DNA of 64,000 nucleotides from Camarhynchus parvulus (lineage: Eukaryota; Chordata; Aves; Passeriformes; Thraupidae). The notes under the pieces are model-generated. The model searched no databases. It was not told where the DNA came from and saw only the letters and a program-made list of their open reading frames with translations. The translations under genes and the position numbers were made by a program. Below are positions 42,490 to 54,500 of this stretch, piece after piece; within the stretch, counting starts at the first letter, position 1; every line of letters begins with the position of its first letter. Where the stretch lies: positions 111,860,965 through 111,924,964 of the forward strand of contig NC_044572.1 in assembly GCF_901933205.1 (NCBI RefSeq), given 5' to 3'.

Positions 42490-43508
42490 CAACTTTTGTA
42501 TATTTTTAGTTTATTCAGAGAATTAGTGTCAATCGAACAGCAAAAGTGCTCCACTGGTCAAGCCTGGGCCAATCAGAAATGGTGGTGACACCTTTGTGAT
42601 AACATATTTAAGAAGAAAATAAAAAGAAGTTATTGTGCAGATGTAACAACAACCAGAGAAGAGCAGATTGAGAACATTGAGAGGAACAACTCTGCAGACA
42701 CCAAGGTCAGTGGAGAAGGAGGAGGAAGGGGAGAAGGCGCTCCATTGTGCTTGAGCTGAGATTCCTCTGCAGCTGGTGGTGCAGACCATGGTGAGGTAGC
42801 TATGCCCCTGCAGCCCATGGAAGTCCAGGGAGATGCAGAGATCTGCCTGCAGCCCCTAGAGGAACCCCACACCAGAGTAGGTGGATGCCTGAGAGGAAGC
42901 TGTGAACCTGTGGTAGGCCCACAATGGAGCAGAGTCCTGGCAAAGATCTGCTGACCCGTGGAGAGAGAAGCCCATGCTAGAGCAGGTTTCCTGGTAGAAC
43001 TTGTGACCCCATGGGGACCCACACTGGGCCGGCCTGTCCTTGAAGGACGGCACCCCATGAAATAGTGGCCCACACAGCAGCAGTTTGTGGAGGACTGTTC
43101 CCCTTGGGATGGGCTCCAGTTGGAGAAGTTCAGGAAGAATTGTCTCCCATGGGAGGGATACCATGCTGGAACAGCAGCAGAAACAGATCTAATATCCATT
43201 CCCTGTCTCCCTCTGCCACTGAGGGGGAGGAGGTAGAGCTGAGAAGAAATGAGGGGTGGGGGAAGGTGTTTATAAGGTCTTACATTACTTCTCATTATCC
43301 TGCTCTGATTTTGTAAGCAGGAAATTCAATTAGTATCTCTAATTCTAGTCTGTTTTGCCCATAACTGTATTTGGTGATCGATCTCTCCAGGTCCTTATCT
43401 CAACTCATGAACCTTCATTATATTTTCTCTCCCCTGTCCAGTTGCATAGGGGAGTGATAGAGTGGCATTTATGAGTGTTTGGCATGCAGCTAGAGCAAAC
43501 CCACTACA
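42490..43508 (+). mobile_element. Endogenous retrovirus LTR-like block (avian, probably ERVL-type), apparently solitary
   Basis: The block resembles a common passerine LTR that I recognise from memory. It has an AT-rich start, a TATA-like ATATTTAA at 42,604-42,611, and then a stretch with CTGCAGACACCAAGGTCAGT. From 42,780 to 43,190 it carries imperfectly repeated segments built around CCCATGG and a GAGCAG-type motif. The right part contains TCTGTTTTGCCCATAACTG, a TTATATTTTCTCTCCCCTGT tract, and a terminal region ending CCCACTACA at about 43,508. No gag, pol or env frame flanks it, so it is probably a solo LTR. The left edge is uncertain (about 42,480-42,500) and I found no target-site duplication. 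The element looks old, with many small differences between its repeat units. Frames within it are repeat-derived. Confidence 0.65.
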
Positions 43509-43638
43509 GTTGTGCATTTTCTTGTTTCTGTCTGTGAAATGGCAGAAGAAAACTGTCAGCAGTAAGATGCAGCTGACTCTTCTATTATAAATCCAGATGC
43601 AGGCTTCCAAAACATTTTGACATGAAAATAGCATGTGG

Positions 43639-43668
43639 GTTTTGGTTTTTTGTTTTGTTTTGTTTTTT
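43639..43668 (+). repeat. TTTTG-type simple repeat
   Basis: Thymine runs separated by single G (GTTTTGTTTTGTTTTTT) lie about 130 bases right of the LTR-like block. Probably an independent simple repeat. Confidence 0.85.
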
Positions 43669-44214
43669 AGAAAGAACATTTCAAGTCATGAAACTGCTTA
43701 CAACACAGTAGGTTTTAGCAGAGTTTTAAATAAATGTGACATTTTAAAGGACAAGACTCTCCAAAGTTTCAACTTATACAAAGGCTATATTGCTTCATAG
43801 TATACAAATAAATCTTGCAATGGTTGAAATATCATGCTCCCAAAAATATTGGGACACTGTCAGCAAAACTGTCTCAAGTACTTACACAGACAAGTCACAT
43901 TTATTTGAATGGAGCTTTTCTTTTCTACAAATTCTCCAACTTGGCTAAAGATGGCAACTCTTGCCCACTGCAACAATATGAGGTGAAACACTACTAGGAG
44001 GAGGTTTGCCTACTTTCAACAATGTCAAGATGGTTTACTTAGCACAGAACATAAAATGTTTGGTAATAAAAATTATAAAAAAATCTTTCAAATGTAAATT
44101 CATAAAGAATTTTTTAAGTTCCCAGAGGAATTGAAGCAACAGAGATGGAATTCAACCAGAACAAGATAATAATACCCAAGTAAAGTGATATGATGGGAAG
44201 ATGAGTGAATAGAA

Positions 44215-44230
44215 TGGCATTGCAATGCCA
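44215..44230. repeat. Perfect 16-base palindrome
   Basis: TGGCATTGCAATGCCA is its own reverse complement. ATTGCAAT at the centre is the core recognised by C/EBP-type factors, but a single site in 64 kb is not evidence of function. Confidence 0.9.
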
Positions 44231-47200
44231 GGATGAAACTGTCCTCAGCATGATTGTCCCAAATATAAGTGAAACCCTAGAAAAACAGTGCTTAAAAAAA
44301 AATGAAAAACTTGATGTCCCAAAACATCCTTTCTTTGCATTTAATCTACATACATAACTATTCCTACAACTTTTAGATATAGATGTACTGCCTCAGTTTA
44401 ACAAAAGATTAAAAAGTTTTACCCAAAATAGAAGACAGTTCAAAGACCAAGGATAAGGCATCCTAGTGGAGAAAAAAATTGTTAATGTTCATTTGATAAG
44501 AATTCAGTGAGGTGAGGAGTAAAACATAGGTGTTATTCATGGGAATCACAGATAAAATACCCTGTGAATAAATGGAGCATGAAGTGTGTGCTTAGAGCTC
44601 TCACCTGGGTTTAACAGCTAGAGGTAGACAGAAACATGTGGCCACCACAGTGGGCAGCTGTGACAGGGAGTGGATCCCAATCCCTGTCTGGGGCAGTTTC
44701 CACACTGAGGTTTCACAGTGCTTGGGAGAGCAGCTCCTAGCACAGCCCTCAGCAGCAATTGATGTTAAGCATGGTTGAATTAATTAGTATATACTTCTTT
44801 CTTCAGTACCCCAGCCAATTAAAAGGTCTTAATTTTCTCCTTTCATTTTTACACTTTGGCTGTGACCAGATCACACAAAACTTACTTCTGGGCTCAGGGC
44901 TGGACAAAGTCCTTACCTGAAAAACTGAGGGCTTCCAGCTCTTTTGCCTAGGCTGGAAATGCCATATTTTCTATGCTGCTATGCCATTGTTACTAGAATG
45001 ATTTTACTTTTTTTTTCTGTACACAATAGACATATCAGTATCGATTGAAATGTTTTCCTGATTCCTCATGTAGTGTCTGAAACAGCAGAGAAACAGAGTA
45101 TGCACTTTGTTGAAAAAGTGGGACATTTTTATTCCCTACTAAGGGACCACCAATTGATTCTAAGGTCCTTAAGAGCACTCAAAATCCTTAGGATGAATTT
45201 GTGGTTGTATTACAACTCAGTCCACAGACTAATAGATTTAACACTTTTCCTACTGCAGTCTCCCATAGAGAGGGAAAAAAACCCTTTGTGCAAAAAAGAA
45301 CAACTCCTTCCATCATTATCAATCATAAATCATTAAGCATTTTATATCATTTGTGTTAGAAATAACTGCCATGTGAGAAAATATCTACTTAAATCTTGTA
45401 TTTTAATTCTCTTAGACTACTCATCTGCAATTTCTACTACATAAACTGCATTTCTGCTTTTGTTTTGTTCTTTTTCTTCCAGTTTTCCGAAATTAAAAGT
45501 TTTACAATAACTTTTAATTAACTTAGTATTTTTTTTGTTCATACACCCCCACCCCAACTCACATACCCAGCTTTCCCCCACTAGATCTGCAATTCATTCC
45601 TTTAGACAAGGGAAAATATCTGTGTGCAGTATTCCGAGAAGTCTGTGTTACTACTCCTGTTAAGTAACACACACAGTTCCCACTTACTGAATACTTTTGT
45701 TTTGAGACTTTGATGTGTACATACTGAGCATAGATGGAAAATGAGTCAATGCTCCAGACAGACGCATTCCTTTTTGGATGTAATATTGCTGTTGAAATTC
45801 AAAACTTACCAGATTCCTCCAAGTGCTGTGTAACAAAGATTACAATAACTTAGCAATGTTTTTTTCATTTTCTGTCACTTTCTACTCTAGCAAGTGAAGA
45901 ATTATTTAGTATCTCAGTATTTTCTGGGAAGAAGAAGCCTCAGATAAATACCCAAAATCAACACAGTTTGGATTCACAGAGGCAAGAGTGTCTGCTCAAG
46001 AGAAAATCCAGAATTAATACATTACTGCATACCACTGCCATCTACTGAATGTAGAATATGCTGAAAGTACTCATGCATACCTTCTTGCTCTGTGAGCAGA
46101 GTTTATCAGGCTTCCCATTACCCTGCCTAATGGGAACCCTTTCAGTTCCCACAACACAAAGGATACTCCAGAGCTTAAGGGTTACACATAGAGTGCAATT
46201 AAGAATTCATAATTAATGACTTGGTCAATTTATCCTCTCAAAGAGTAGTTATAAACACTATTCCAATCTCTTTGGACTTATTTGCTGTCCATAAAATTTT
46301 TGTTTGGCGTTGCAACTTTATTTATACAGAAATTGGAAGGCACATTGTGATATATTATAATTCCTTATTAGTCAAGTCCTAAAATGCTAATTCTGCTCCC
46401 ATGTCTAATACATGCTTCCATGTTTAATTATTTGTCCAGGCTTGAAACAGTGCTTCTAGGGATACTTAAAACAATGACTTAACACTTACTTGCCTTGGTA
46501 CTCATTCCAGTAATATTTTTCTGATGTGAACATGGCAAATAATACTCTTCTTAAATGCAGATTAATTGCTATATCTTCAAGTTCTCCCAACTTTAGTCAT
46601 GTACAGAATATCTGGTCTTGCATATATAAAATGTTTAGGTTTTATTCTGGAACATTCACCATAAACTTAAGCAAAGAAGTGGGCTGTGACATCAGGCAGT
46701 TTAGAGGTACAATGGAATGACGCCAAAGAAAAAGCCTACCAGGGTCTGCTTTCATAATGGTTGATGAAATTCACCATGTCAGCCACATTGTCAAGAGTAT
46801 TACATTAAAAAAAAATCAGTGTTGTTATTAACTCTGCTAAAGATGAGTATAAAAGGAAGCACTAGCTTCCAAAATCACAGTCTGACATTTAGTCACAATT
46901 TCTATTCTTGTCCTCTCTTTGCTCTAGAGTCAACCATTCACTCTTATCCCAGAATGTTTACTCATGTATGTCCCATCTCTCTTACTCACCTTTGTAAGTC
47001 TTATCTACATCAGCTGCTCCCTTAAAGCCAGGGGGATTAATATCCACAGGGCATTCAGGAGCATAACTGCAAACAACTTGGTTCTACCAATACTGCAAAT
47101 TCTGGACATTTAAAAAAATTTGTAAATTATTGTACAGTGGGATTCCTAAAACTGACAAAAAAACCCAAAACCAGATAAGGACATCTACAAATGGTAGTCA

Positions 47201-48571
47201 AATGTGAAAATAAGCCCACTAAAAACATACAAAGACCAAAGGCTTTCCTAGTTCTGCATTCTTAGATTTTTGTCTGTAGATCTATGTTTATATGACCTCA
47301 TAAAATTTCTTTGATGGATTGACCCCTGTACACTACAGATGCGAACAGATTTGAAGTATAACAAATTTCTCATCGTTCACCTTTTGCTTGGAATGGAATA
47401 TATTTTTTTTAAGATTTCTAAAAATAATCTTGAAATTTAATTTGAAATGCTGCCTTTTTACTGTGACCAGACTAAAGTTCTATTTTTACTGATGGTCATA
47501 TACTCGCTTTCATTCATCGGCTCCTCATTCATGTAATTGCAATAGAATTATGGAAGGCATTTTTTACTCAAGTAGTTTTCAGTTTTATCATTATTACAGA
47601 GATCTTCAGGTGGATACCAAGAAAAAAAAAATGACAAATGTGAGACACTTAATTTCAGTTGGATATATAGAATTTATTTGAGCAATGGAGCAGTAAATTT
47701 TAGGAACACTGTTAAAAATAGTATGGAAAATTCTGTACCTACTATAATATAAACAGTAACACAAAAGATGTGACTCGGGTCTTTCTTCAAGAATAAAGGG
47801 GTACTTATTTATCTCTAATAACTGATAAACAGGAAAGAGAAGTCTTACATTAGCTAGGCACATTCCATTTATTTGAGAAAGGTTATGAACAAGATTCTTG
47901 GATGTCCTTCCTGAAATAGCTGATAGCTGGATTCAATAAATCCAATAGGCTTCAGCCAAATTATTCTAAATGTGAAACACCAATTTTAATTTATTTACCA
48001 ATTTATGTTCTGTCATCCCCATTGGATCATGGCCTAAGAGGGATAATTTCCCCTTAAATCCCTACTCCTACCTCTCTCCTGGAGTCCTTCTGATTACACC
48101 CTACATCTTACCTAAAAATGATGCAAGCTTGGAAACCATAAACCCAAACATGTTCTTAAACCTTGAAAAGTGCATTTATCTGCCACAGTGTTTTATCCCT
48201 AAATTCTCCATTCTTTGTTTACTGCAAGTCACTAAATGGAGTCAGTTTCTGAATTAATTCAGTTTACTTACTACTACATGTGAAGGAGTACCTGGGATTA
48301 GAAATTAGATGTCTCAAGCTCCTCGTCACATTTCTGGAAAATCTGTAAGTAACATCCTACTGATTCACTGCTAGTCCTTATGAAAAAAACTGCCTGTTAT
48401 TCGGGCCCTTTTTGTATGTTTCAAACTGTAAAACATCACTGTTTTTAGGAAAAACAAATTAACTTTGGTGTACATCGTGAGACAGATAACTTTTAAAGAA
48501 ATCCATTTTTTTCAAGTTTCTCTTTCTGAAGCACCAGAGCCATAATTGTGCTGCTGTCTCAGAAGGCGTTA

Positions 48572-48631
48572 TGTGCTCATTTCTATTCTAAATTTATGTT
48601 CTAAATTTGTGCTCATTTGTATTCTAAATTT
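48572..48631 (+). repeat. Tandem duplication, period 36
   Basis: TGTGCTCATTTCTATTCTAA at 48,572 recurs at 48,608 with one change (C to G), in both cases followed by ATTT. The left copy has an extra partial unit (TTCTAAATTT) behind it. Confidence 0.85.
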
Positions 48632-48955
48632 TCTTCACTGCTGCAGTTTTTTCTCCATTCATCTGTGGTAGGAAGTGAATGAAGTATTTTTTGAGAAAGC
48701 AAGACCTTCAGTCCTGTAATCCTTTTACCTCTCTATTAACATCACAGGACATAGCAAGAGCAGATTACCCTGGCCAGGGATGCTGTGGTTTTGCAGCTAG
48801 GATCATGGCAGTCTTGCAAGCACAGTCCATCCCCAGCACAACATGGGATGGACTGGGGAAACCTGCCCTCTTTCATGCAAGTGCAGGAAGGAGAAGTGAC
48901 ACAAAGTCCTCTGAGACAAACTTTTGTCTCCAGGTTTCCCTATGTTTCAGGTGAA

Positions 48956-49002
48956 ATCAATTTTTCAATATAATCAATTTTTCAAAAAAAATCAAATTTT
49001 CA
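48956..49002 (+). repeat. Three spaced copies of ATCAATTTTTCA
   Basis: Copies lie at 48,956-48,967, 48,973-48,984 and (one change) 48,991-49,002, a spacing of 17-18 bases. AT-rich local amplification. Confidence 0.85.
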
Positions 49003-51557
49003 CAAAATCAGATCAGTAAGAGTAAACAAAGTAAACACATACTGATTTTACTTGACTTTGCTTTTTCATCTTATTATGCTGCTAACTGGAAAGAATACAG
49101 AAGTCCTATCCTTTCTCGGCTTTCTGACTTGAACTCCTAGGACCATCTTTGAGATACCACAACTGTTCATGTAGTCTCAGTTTCCCACTCTCTGTGATCC
49201 ACATCACCATACTATTCAAAAGTAAAAGCACCTGTGACAGTGCAAGGGCAGAGACTGGAAAAATTGTCCAGATGTAAGAGAACAAAAGTAGGAGAAACAG
49301 GCATAGGAGTATTTGGTGTTTATCTTATTATCACTTGGAGCACTTTCAATGGATACAAAACACCTTCCCACCTTTACTCATACCGAGGTCAATCCTACAG
49401 AAGCTGTGGAGGACAACTATATTTAACCAAGGCCCGTCAGTAGCCTTAGAAGCAGAAAAGGTTGACTTGCAGTCACAGGAGGATGATACAGATCTGTTCA
49501 CATCCATGGCAAGGACCCAGACAGATACTTCCCCCACTCTTCCCTGTCTCTGCCCTATCCTTGCCAAGCCATTGCCCTTTGCCTTCTCCTGTCCCTTGCA
49601 TTCTGCTTGGCCTCTGCACCTTGTCTGGACTCTGCAGAGCTGCGAGTGGGGGCAGAGAGTGACAGGAATGGTTAGCAATCACTGCTATGAAGACGACTAA
49701 GGGCATGAACAGTAATTCCAGAGAGGCCTTCCCACCTCAGCACAGCAATGACTATTTACGGCCTGAAAGGGCTTGCCAGCCACCAGCTCAACATCCTCTT
49801 AAGGGCAACAGATTATCCCTAAAGTTGGCTCCTCCAAGACTGGGCTCTGGACTGTGGGAAGGGCATAACCTGAAGCTGGAGGGAGCTAACCCACTCAAGC
49901 TACAGAAGAAACATTTAATTGTGTCTGAAGCGTCAGGATAGGTGGGCTGGGAATGGGGAGGATAACTTCTCCTGCTGTGAACTATACACATTTTTCAACA
50001 CTGGGAATATTATGTTCCTCCTCTTCCCCTCAAAATTTGATTTTTCTTTGATTAATTCACCATTTATGAATTTAACATAATTGCTCACTAAGTGCTTAGA
50101 CACCGTACTTCCATTTCTCAGAAAAAGAAATCACAGCTCAGTTCTGGTTAAAAGACTGCTGTAATGGTATTATCTTCATCAAACTTGAAGAATCTGAGCC
50201 TTAGCTGCAGTATGAATGCAGAAACCAGCACGTAAGAACTGCCCTATCTAAATCAGAATATTTCCCACAGCATCTTCCAAGTATGTCTAGAAATATGATA
50301 CTAAATAATTTCTCTATGCTCTGTTCCTTTATAATGTATCAGTTACATGCTGTACCAAGTCATTCGTCATCCAGAAAAAATTTGTACAAATACATGTCAG
50401 TCTATAAATTGGCTGTAGAAGTTTCCAAATATTTTTTTTCTGTCACACGTCTACCAGTATTTCACCTTGTCACTAGTACTATGCAAAGGATCTTAGCCAG
50501 ATAATGGAAATGTGTTTCAATTGTACATGTGAAGCTTTCTCCCAAAACAACCTCATTCTTCCTGAATGTAACATTGTCAGTCAGCTCCAGGTAATTTAAT
50601 TTTGGTTGCAACTAAAAATTCTTTTCAAGTTTTCAGGTGCTAATGTCCTTCTTTGGATATTTTCCTCACTCCTATAAGGCCTTCCTGATTAAATATGGGT
50701 TTTTTTGGGTTTTTTAAAATTCTTTAACAGAGAATTTAAAAATACTAAAGGAAGCATTCATTAGCGTAAGATTAAAAGTGGTATGATTTAAAAAAAAATC
50801 TCCTTTTATTCATAAAACTAAGAAAACTCTTAAATGTTCATTACAAGAAAAAAAATCTCTATGAAGTTATAAGCCTTTCAAAACTACAGTTTCCCAAGGG
50901 GATATTTATAAGCTAATGTCTGTGAGCTGGGGCACAGGTCTAATTCCAAGACTGGAAGAGCTGTAATGCAAGACTACAAAAAAGGGAGGAAAATAAGTGT
51001 ACATCTCAATGTATCTCTTTGAGACTGGCAACTGTCAAAAACCACTGTGTGAACTGGGAGTTCCAATTGCCATGCTTAGTGACAGAATCCGTTGTTTTTG
51101 TTGGAATAAAATCCAAGAGCACCTAAGAAAATAGGTTCTGTTTAGTCTTAGCTTATGTTTACAGCAATAAACCACAAAGCAGTTGTGTAGAAGCAACTCT
51201 CTGGACTCCCAGCAGATACAATTAATCTAGGAGCTGGTGTACTCTCAAAGAACACATTTTTGAGGACTGAAAAACACTGGAAGGAGAGTATGCCCTGATT
51301 CTGTTCTCCTTGATTTCAACAGGAGCAAAACCAGGTCCTCAATCTGTGTGTAATTCACATGATCTACTTAGCTAAACAATTAAGTCACAGCTCTGACATC
51401 TGATATTTATTTTAAGTTCTTTGAGCCAGATTCTCTTTTCTGAGCCAACCCTTTTTTCTGTTCGGGTGGCACAGAGTCCATAACAACCATGGATTTTCCC
51501 AGCTAGAGATTCTACCAGCATGAATAAGTCTTTACCTGTCTGGCAAAATCAGCTTTC

Positions 51558-51598
51558 ATGGTATTTCCTCCTCTGTTTTTTATGGTATTTCCTCCTCT
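51558..51598 (+). repeat. Direct repeat, 17-base unit, period 24
   Basis: ATGGTATTTCCTCCTCT occurs exactly at 51,558-51,574 and 51,582-51,598, with a T-rich spacer. Confidence 0.95.
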
Positions 51599-54500
51599 AT
51601 TTCACCCTCTTGAATATTTACCATACTCTTATGAGAAAGACTAAATTACTAGGCCTGGACTACATTCTTCATTACCATGCTTCAAATATCCTTAGTCGGT
51701 ATACTTGCCTCTTCAAATTGAACCTATATGGTTAATTTGAAATAATCCTTAGGCTATTGTGACTGAGGTAGAAGCATGGTCTGCTCTGATGCTTCTTCTG
51801 TGGTATTTCAGAAGATATACAACTGAGGATCCTTCCAGGGCGTGTCACCAGTGAGATACCCCAGAAGCTCTAAACCTATGTACTCTGGATCACTTCTATC
51901 TGCGCAGGCCATGTTTAATAATTCAATCATAGTGTAAGGTCATCCCTAAAGAGCCTCAATCCAAGCATGCCAACCTCTTAACCCCCATCTCGGCTCTAAG
52001 AGAGCAGAGGCTGAAGACAGGTTCAACTGAAAAATCCCACACAACCTGAACAGAGTGTTTGTCAACCATTGTCTGAGTGGGGAACCTTACGGCTCCTTCT
52101 GTGTCATTGTAGGGGATACATGCAATGAGAAGAACTTAAGGTGAAATTAGTTTAATGGAGATGAAAAAAATCAGGATGCAGTTTAACACTGCACTTACTT
52201 GAGTCTACTTTAAGCATCAATGCAGTGTAGAAGTGATCTGCTGGGAAGTGTGCATGCTCACAGAGGGACTGCCTCCTGTGTGCGCTGCAGGATGCAATGG
52301 ACAATGCTAAGACATTGTGAAGGGACCACCAATTATTCAAACTTCATCCACACATTTGAATACATTCAGATTGTCAAGGATCTGAGTCCAATCTCAAGAT
52401 GCACTCAAATCCTCATCCCTTATGCCTCTGCTCTTTTTTGATTAACTAAAATCTGGAGCTCTCCACAAGTGTATGCTGGTACATAGTGCAAGCCACAGCT
52501 CTTCCCCAGTGCCTCACAGTGACTTCAGTGTCACAAACAGATATTTTCACATTATAGACTCTGCCTTGGGCAGCTGAAGAGTCATTGATTTCGGAGGGAA
52601 CTGGAAACTGGTAACAACCAGGTTTACCAAACAGAACAACAAAAAAAAAGAAGTATGGAAAGTGTGGTTTCTAAGAAGAAGTTAAAAGTCTGCTTGGGCA
52701 TCTCACTTTTTTCGTTTTATCCCCTTTAGCTACCATATAGTTGTGCCCCACTTCTGGGGCAAATTTTGTTCTAAGGTGTGAGTTTTAATGAGCACTTACA
52801 ATGTTCAACAAACAGCTACCTACCCCAACTATCTTCCAAAACAGTATAATGGTCCAAAAAAGTAGGCTCAGACCTTCATGTGCAGAGATTTTTGGCCAAG
52901 GAAATGAGTCAACTTGGGAGGTAAACAACATCAAAGAGAGCAACATTTAGAATGCTGCAGCCTCTTCTGATTCAATGCTTTTTAATCAGCCACTTTCCAA
53001 TAATTCATTAAGACTTGAACAAAGAGATTGAAGCATTGGCTTCTTCTAGGGCTTCAGCCAAGTGTAATGAAATTATACCAGGATATATTTACAAGGTTGG
53101 ATATCTTGAACTCAGCTGTAATTATGTTTATTAGTAATTCTTCAATGGCTGCTCAGAAAGCATATTTGTATTAGTTAATCCTTGCCTGTGGAGACCTTTA
53201 TATTAGCTTGGCAAAAGAATATTAAGAAGGATGGATTTCTTTTTTTTCACTCTCAGCAAATCCCTGTTTCCATCAGAAAATCCTGTGGGATCAAGAAATA
53301 AGCCAATTGTAGAGTATGTGGTTACTTTTCTGCTATTACTATTAGCAATCACTTCAGAAAACATTTAAAACTAGAAAGGATAAATATCTAGGTTAACATA
53401 CTCTGTGCATACTTCATCTTTTTTCTTTTCTCCTCTGCCAGAGATGTGAACATGTAAAACAATAAAATACATATTTATTTTGAAAAGTAAAGAAAAAAAT
53501 CTCAAAATTATTACAGATCTGATGTATGAGTTTAAGCAAAAGATTCTTCTTTAAAAAAATCTAATAAACAGAATGGCATATTCCTCAAATAATTGAAATG
53601 AGAAAATGCAGGGTATTTTGAAACCCTTGCTATTTTGAATATTAAGCTGTATATATGTACTTCCCCCTTTCCAAGAGGAAAGGTGTATTACAATGCTAAT
53701 TGTTCATTAAACTTACAAAAGGATAATTCACTGAAAATAATGAGGCATATAGAAGAAGACTGGTTGAACTATTCAAGGCATTATTTACTGAAGCTATCTT
53801 TCCCTATACAATTGAATTCTATATAACTGAAATTGATCTATTGAAAAAAATCTATTTTTTTCTATAACAGAAAACAATTTTCATTAATTTGTCTATTAGC
53901 CATGCAGAATCACTAAAGTATCAAGATATTTCAGATGATATTTCAGATGAATCCAGAGACTCCAAATTATGCCTGGAAAGTTATTGGAGGGCTCCTGACT
54001 GAAGGCAAAACCATTCATGGGATAAGATACAGACATTACATATCTGTAAGTATTAAGAGGAAATTCACTTTGTGCAGTTCTGCAGGACTCTATGCAAAGC
54101 ATTTTGGTTTAGCTATCATGGCTGCTAATAAATGTAGATTTTGGAATATTTGCATAAATTAAACACAAGAACAGCTGCAATACATCAAAGGCAATATATG
54201 AACTAGTTGAATTGACTGAATGAAAACTGATGACATGTGCTTAACTGCATGCAAGCCAAACTCAGCACTGACAAACACAGCAAACTCTGTTGGTGTGAAA
54301 GGAAATAGAATCGAGCTTGCCAGAGCTTAATTAGACCCTGCTCTTTTTTCTAAATATGAATAGGCTCCAGGTTGATTACTGTGCAAATGGTAATGTTTAA
54401 CTGTACTTTACATTTCCTGTGCTTATTTTAGAAATGTTTCTATTTCTTTCCGAATTAGAACAGATACAGAACTGTCACAGGTGGATTAATAATATATCAT

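Noticed and set aside
42630..43295. 221-codon minus-strand open frame
   Set aside because: It lies entirely inside the LTR-like block and reads its internal repeat units backwards. Proline/serine-rich, with no domain.
49335..49700. 121-codon frame in a GC-richer patch, with overlapping frames on both strands
   Set aside because: Several mutually overlapping frames of similar length indicate low stop density rather than coding.
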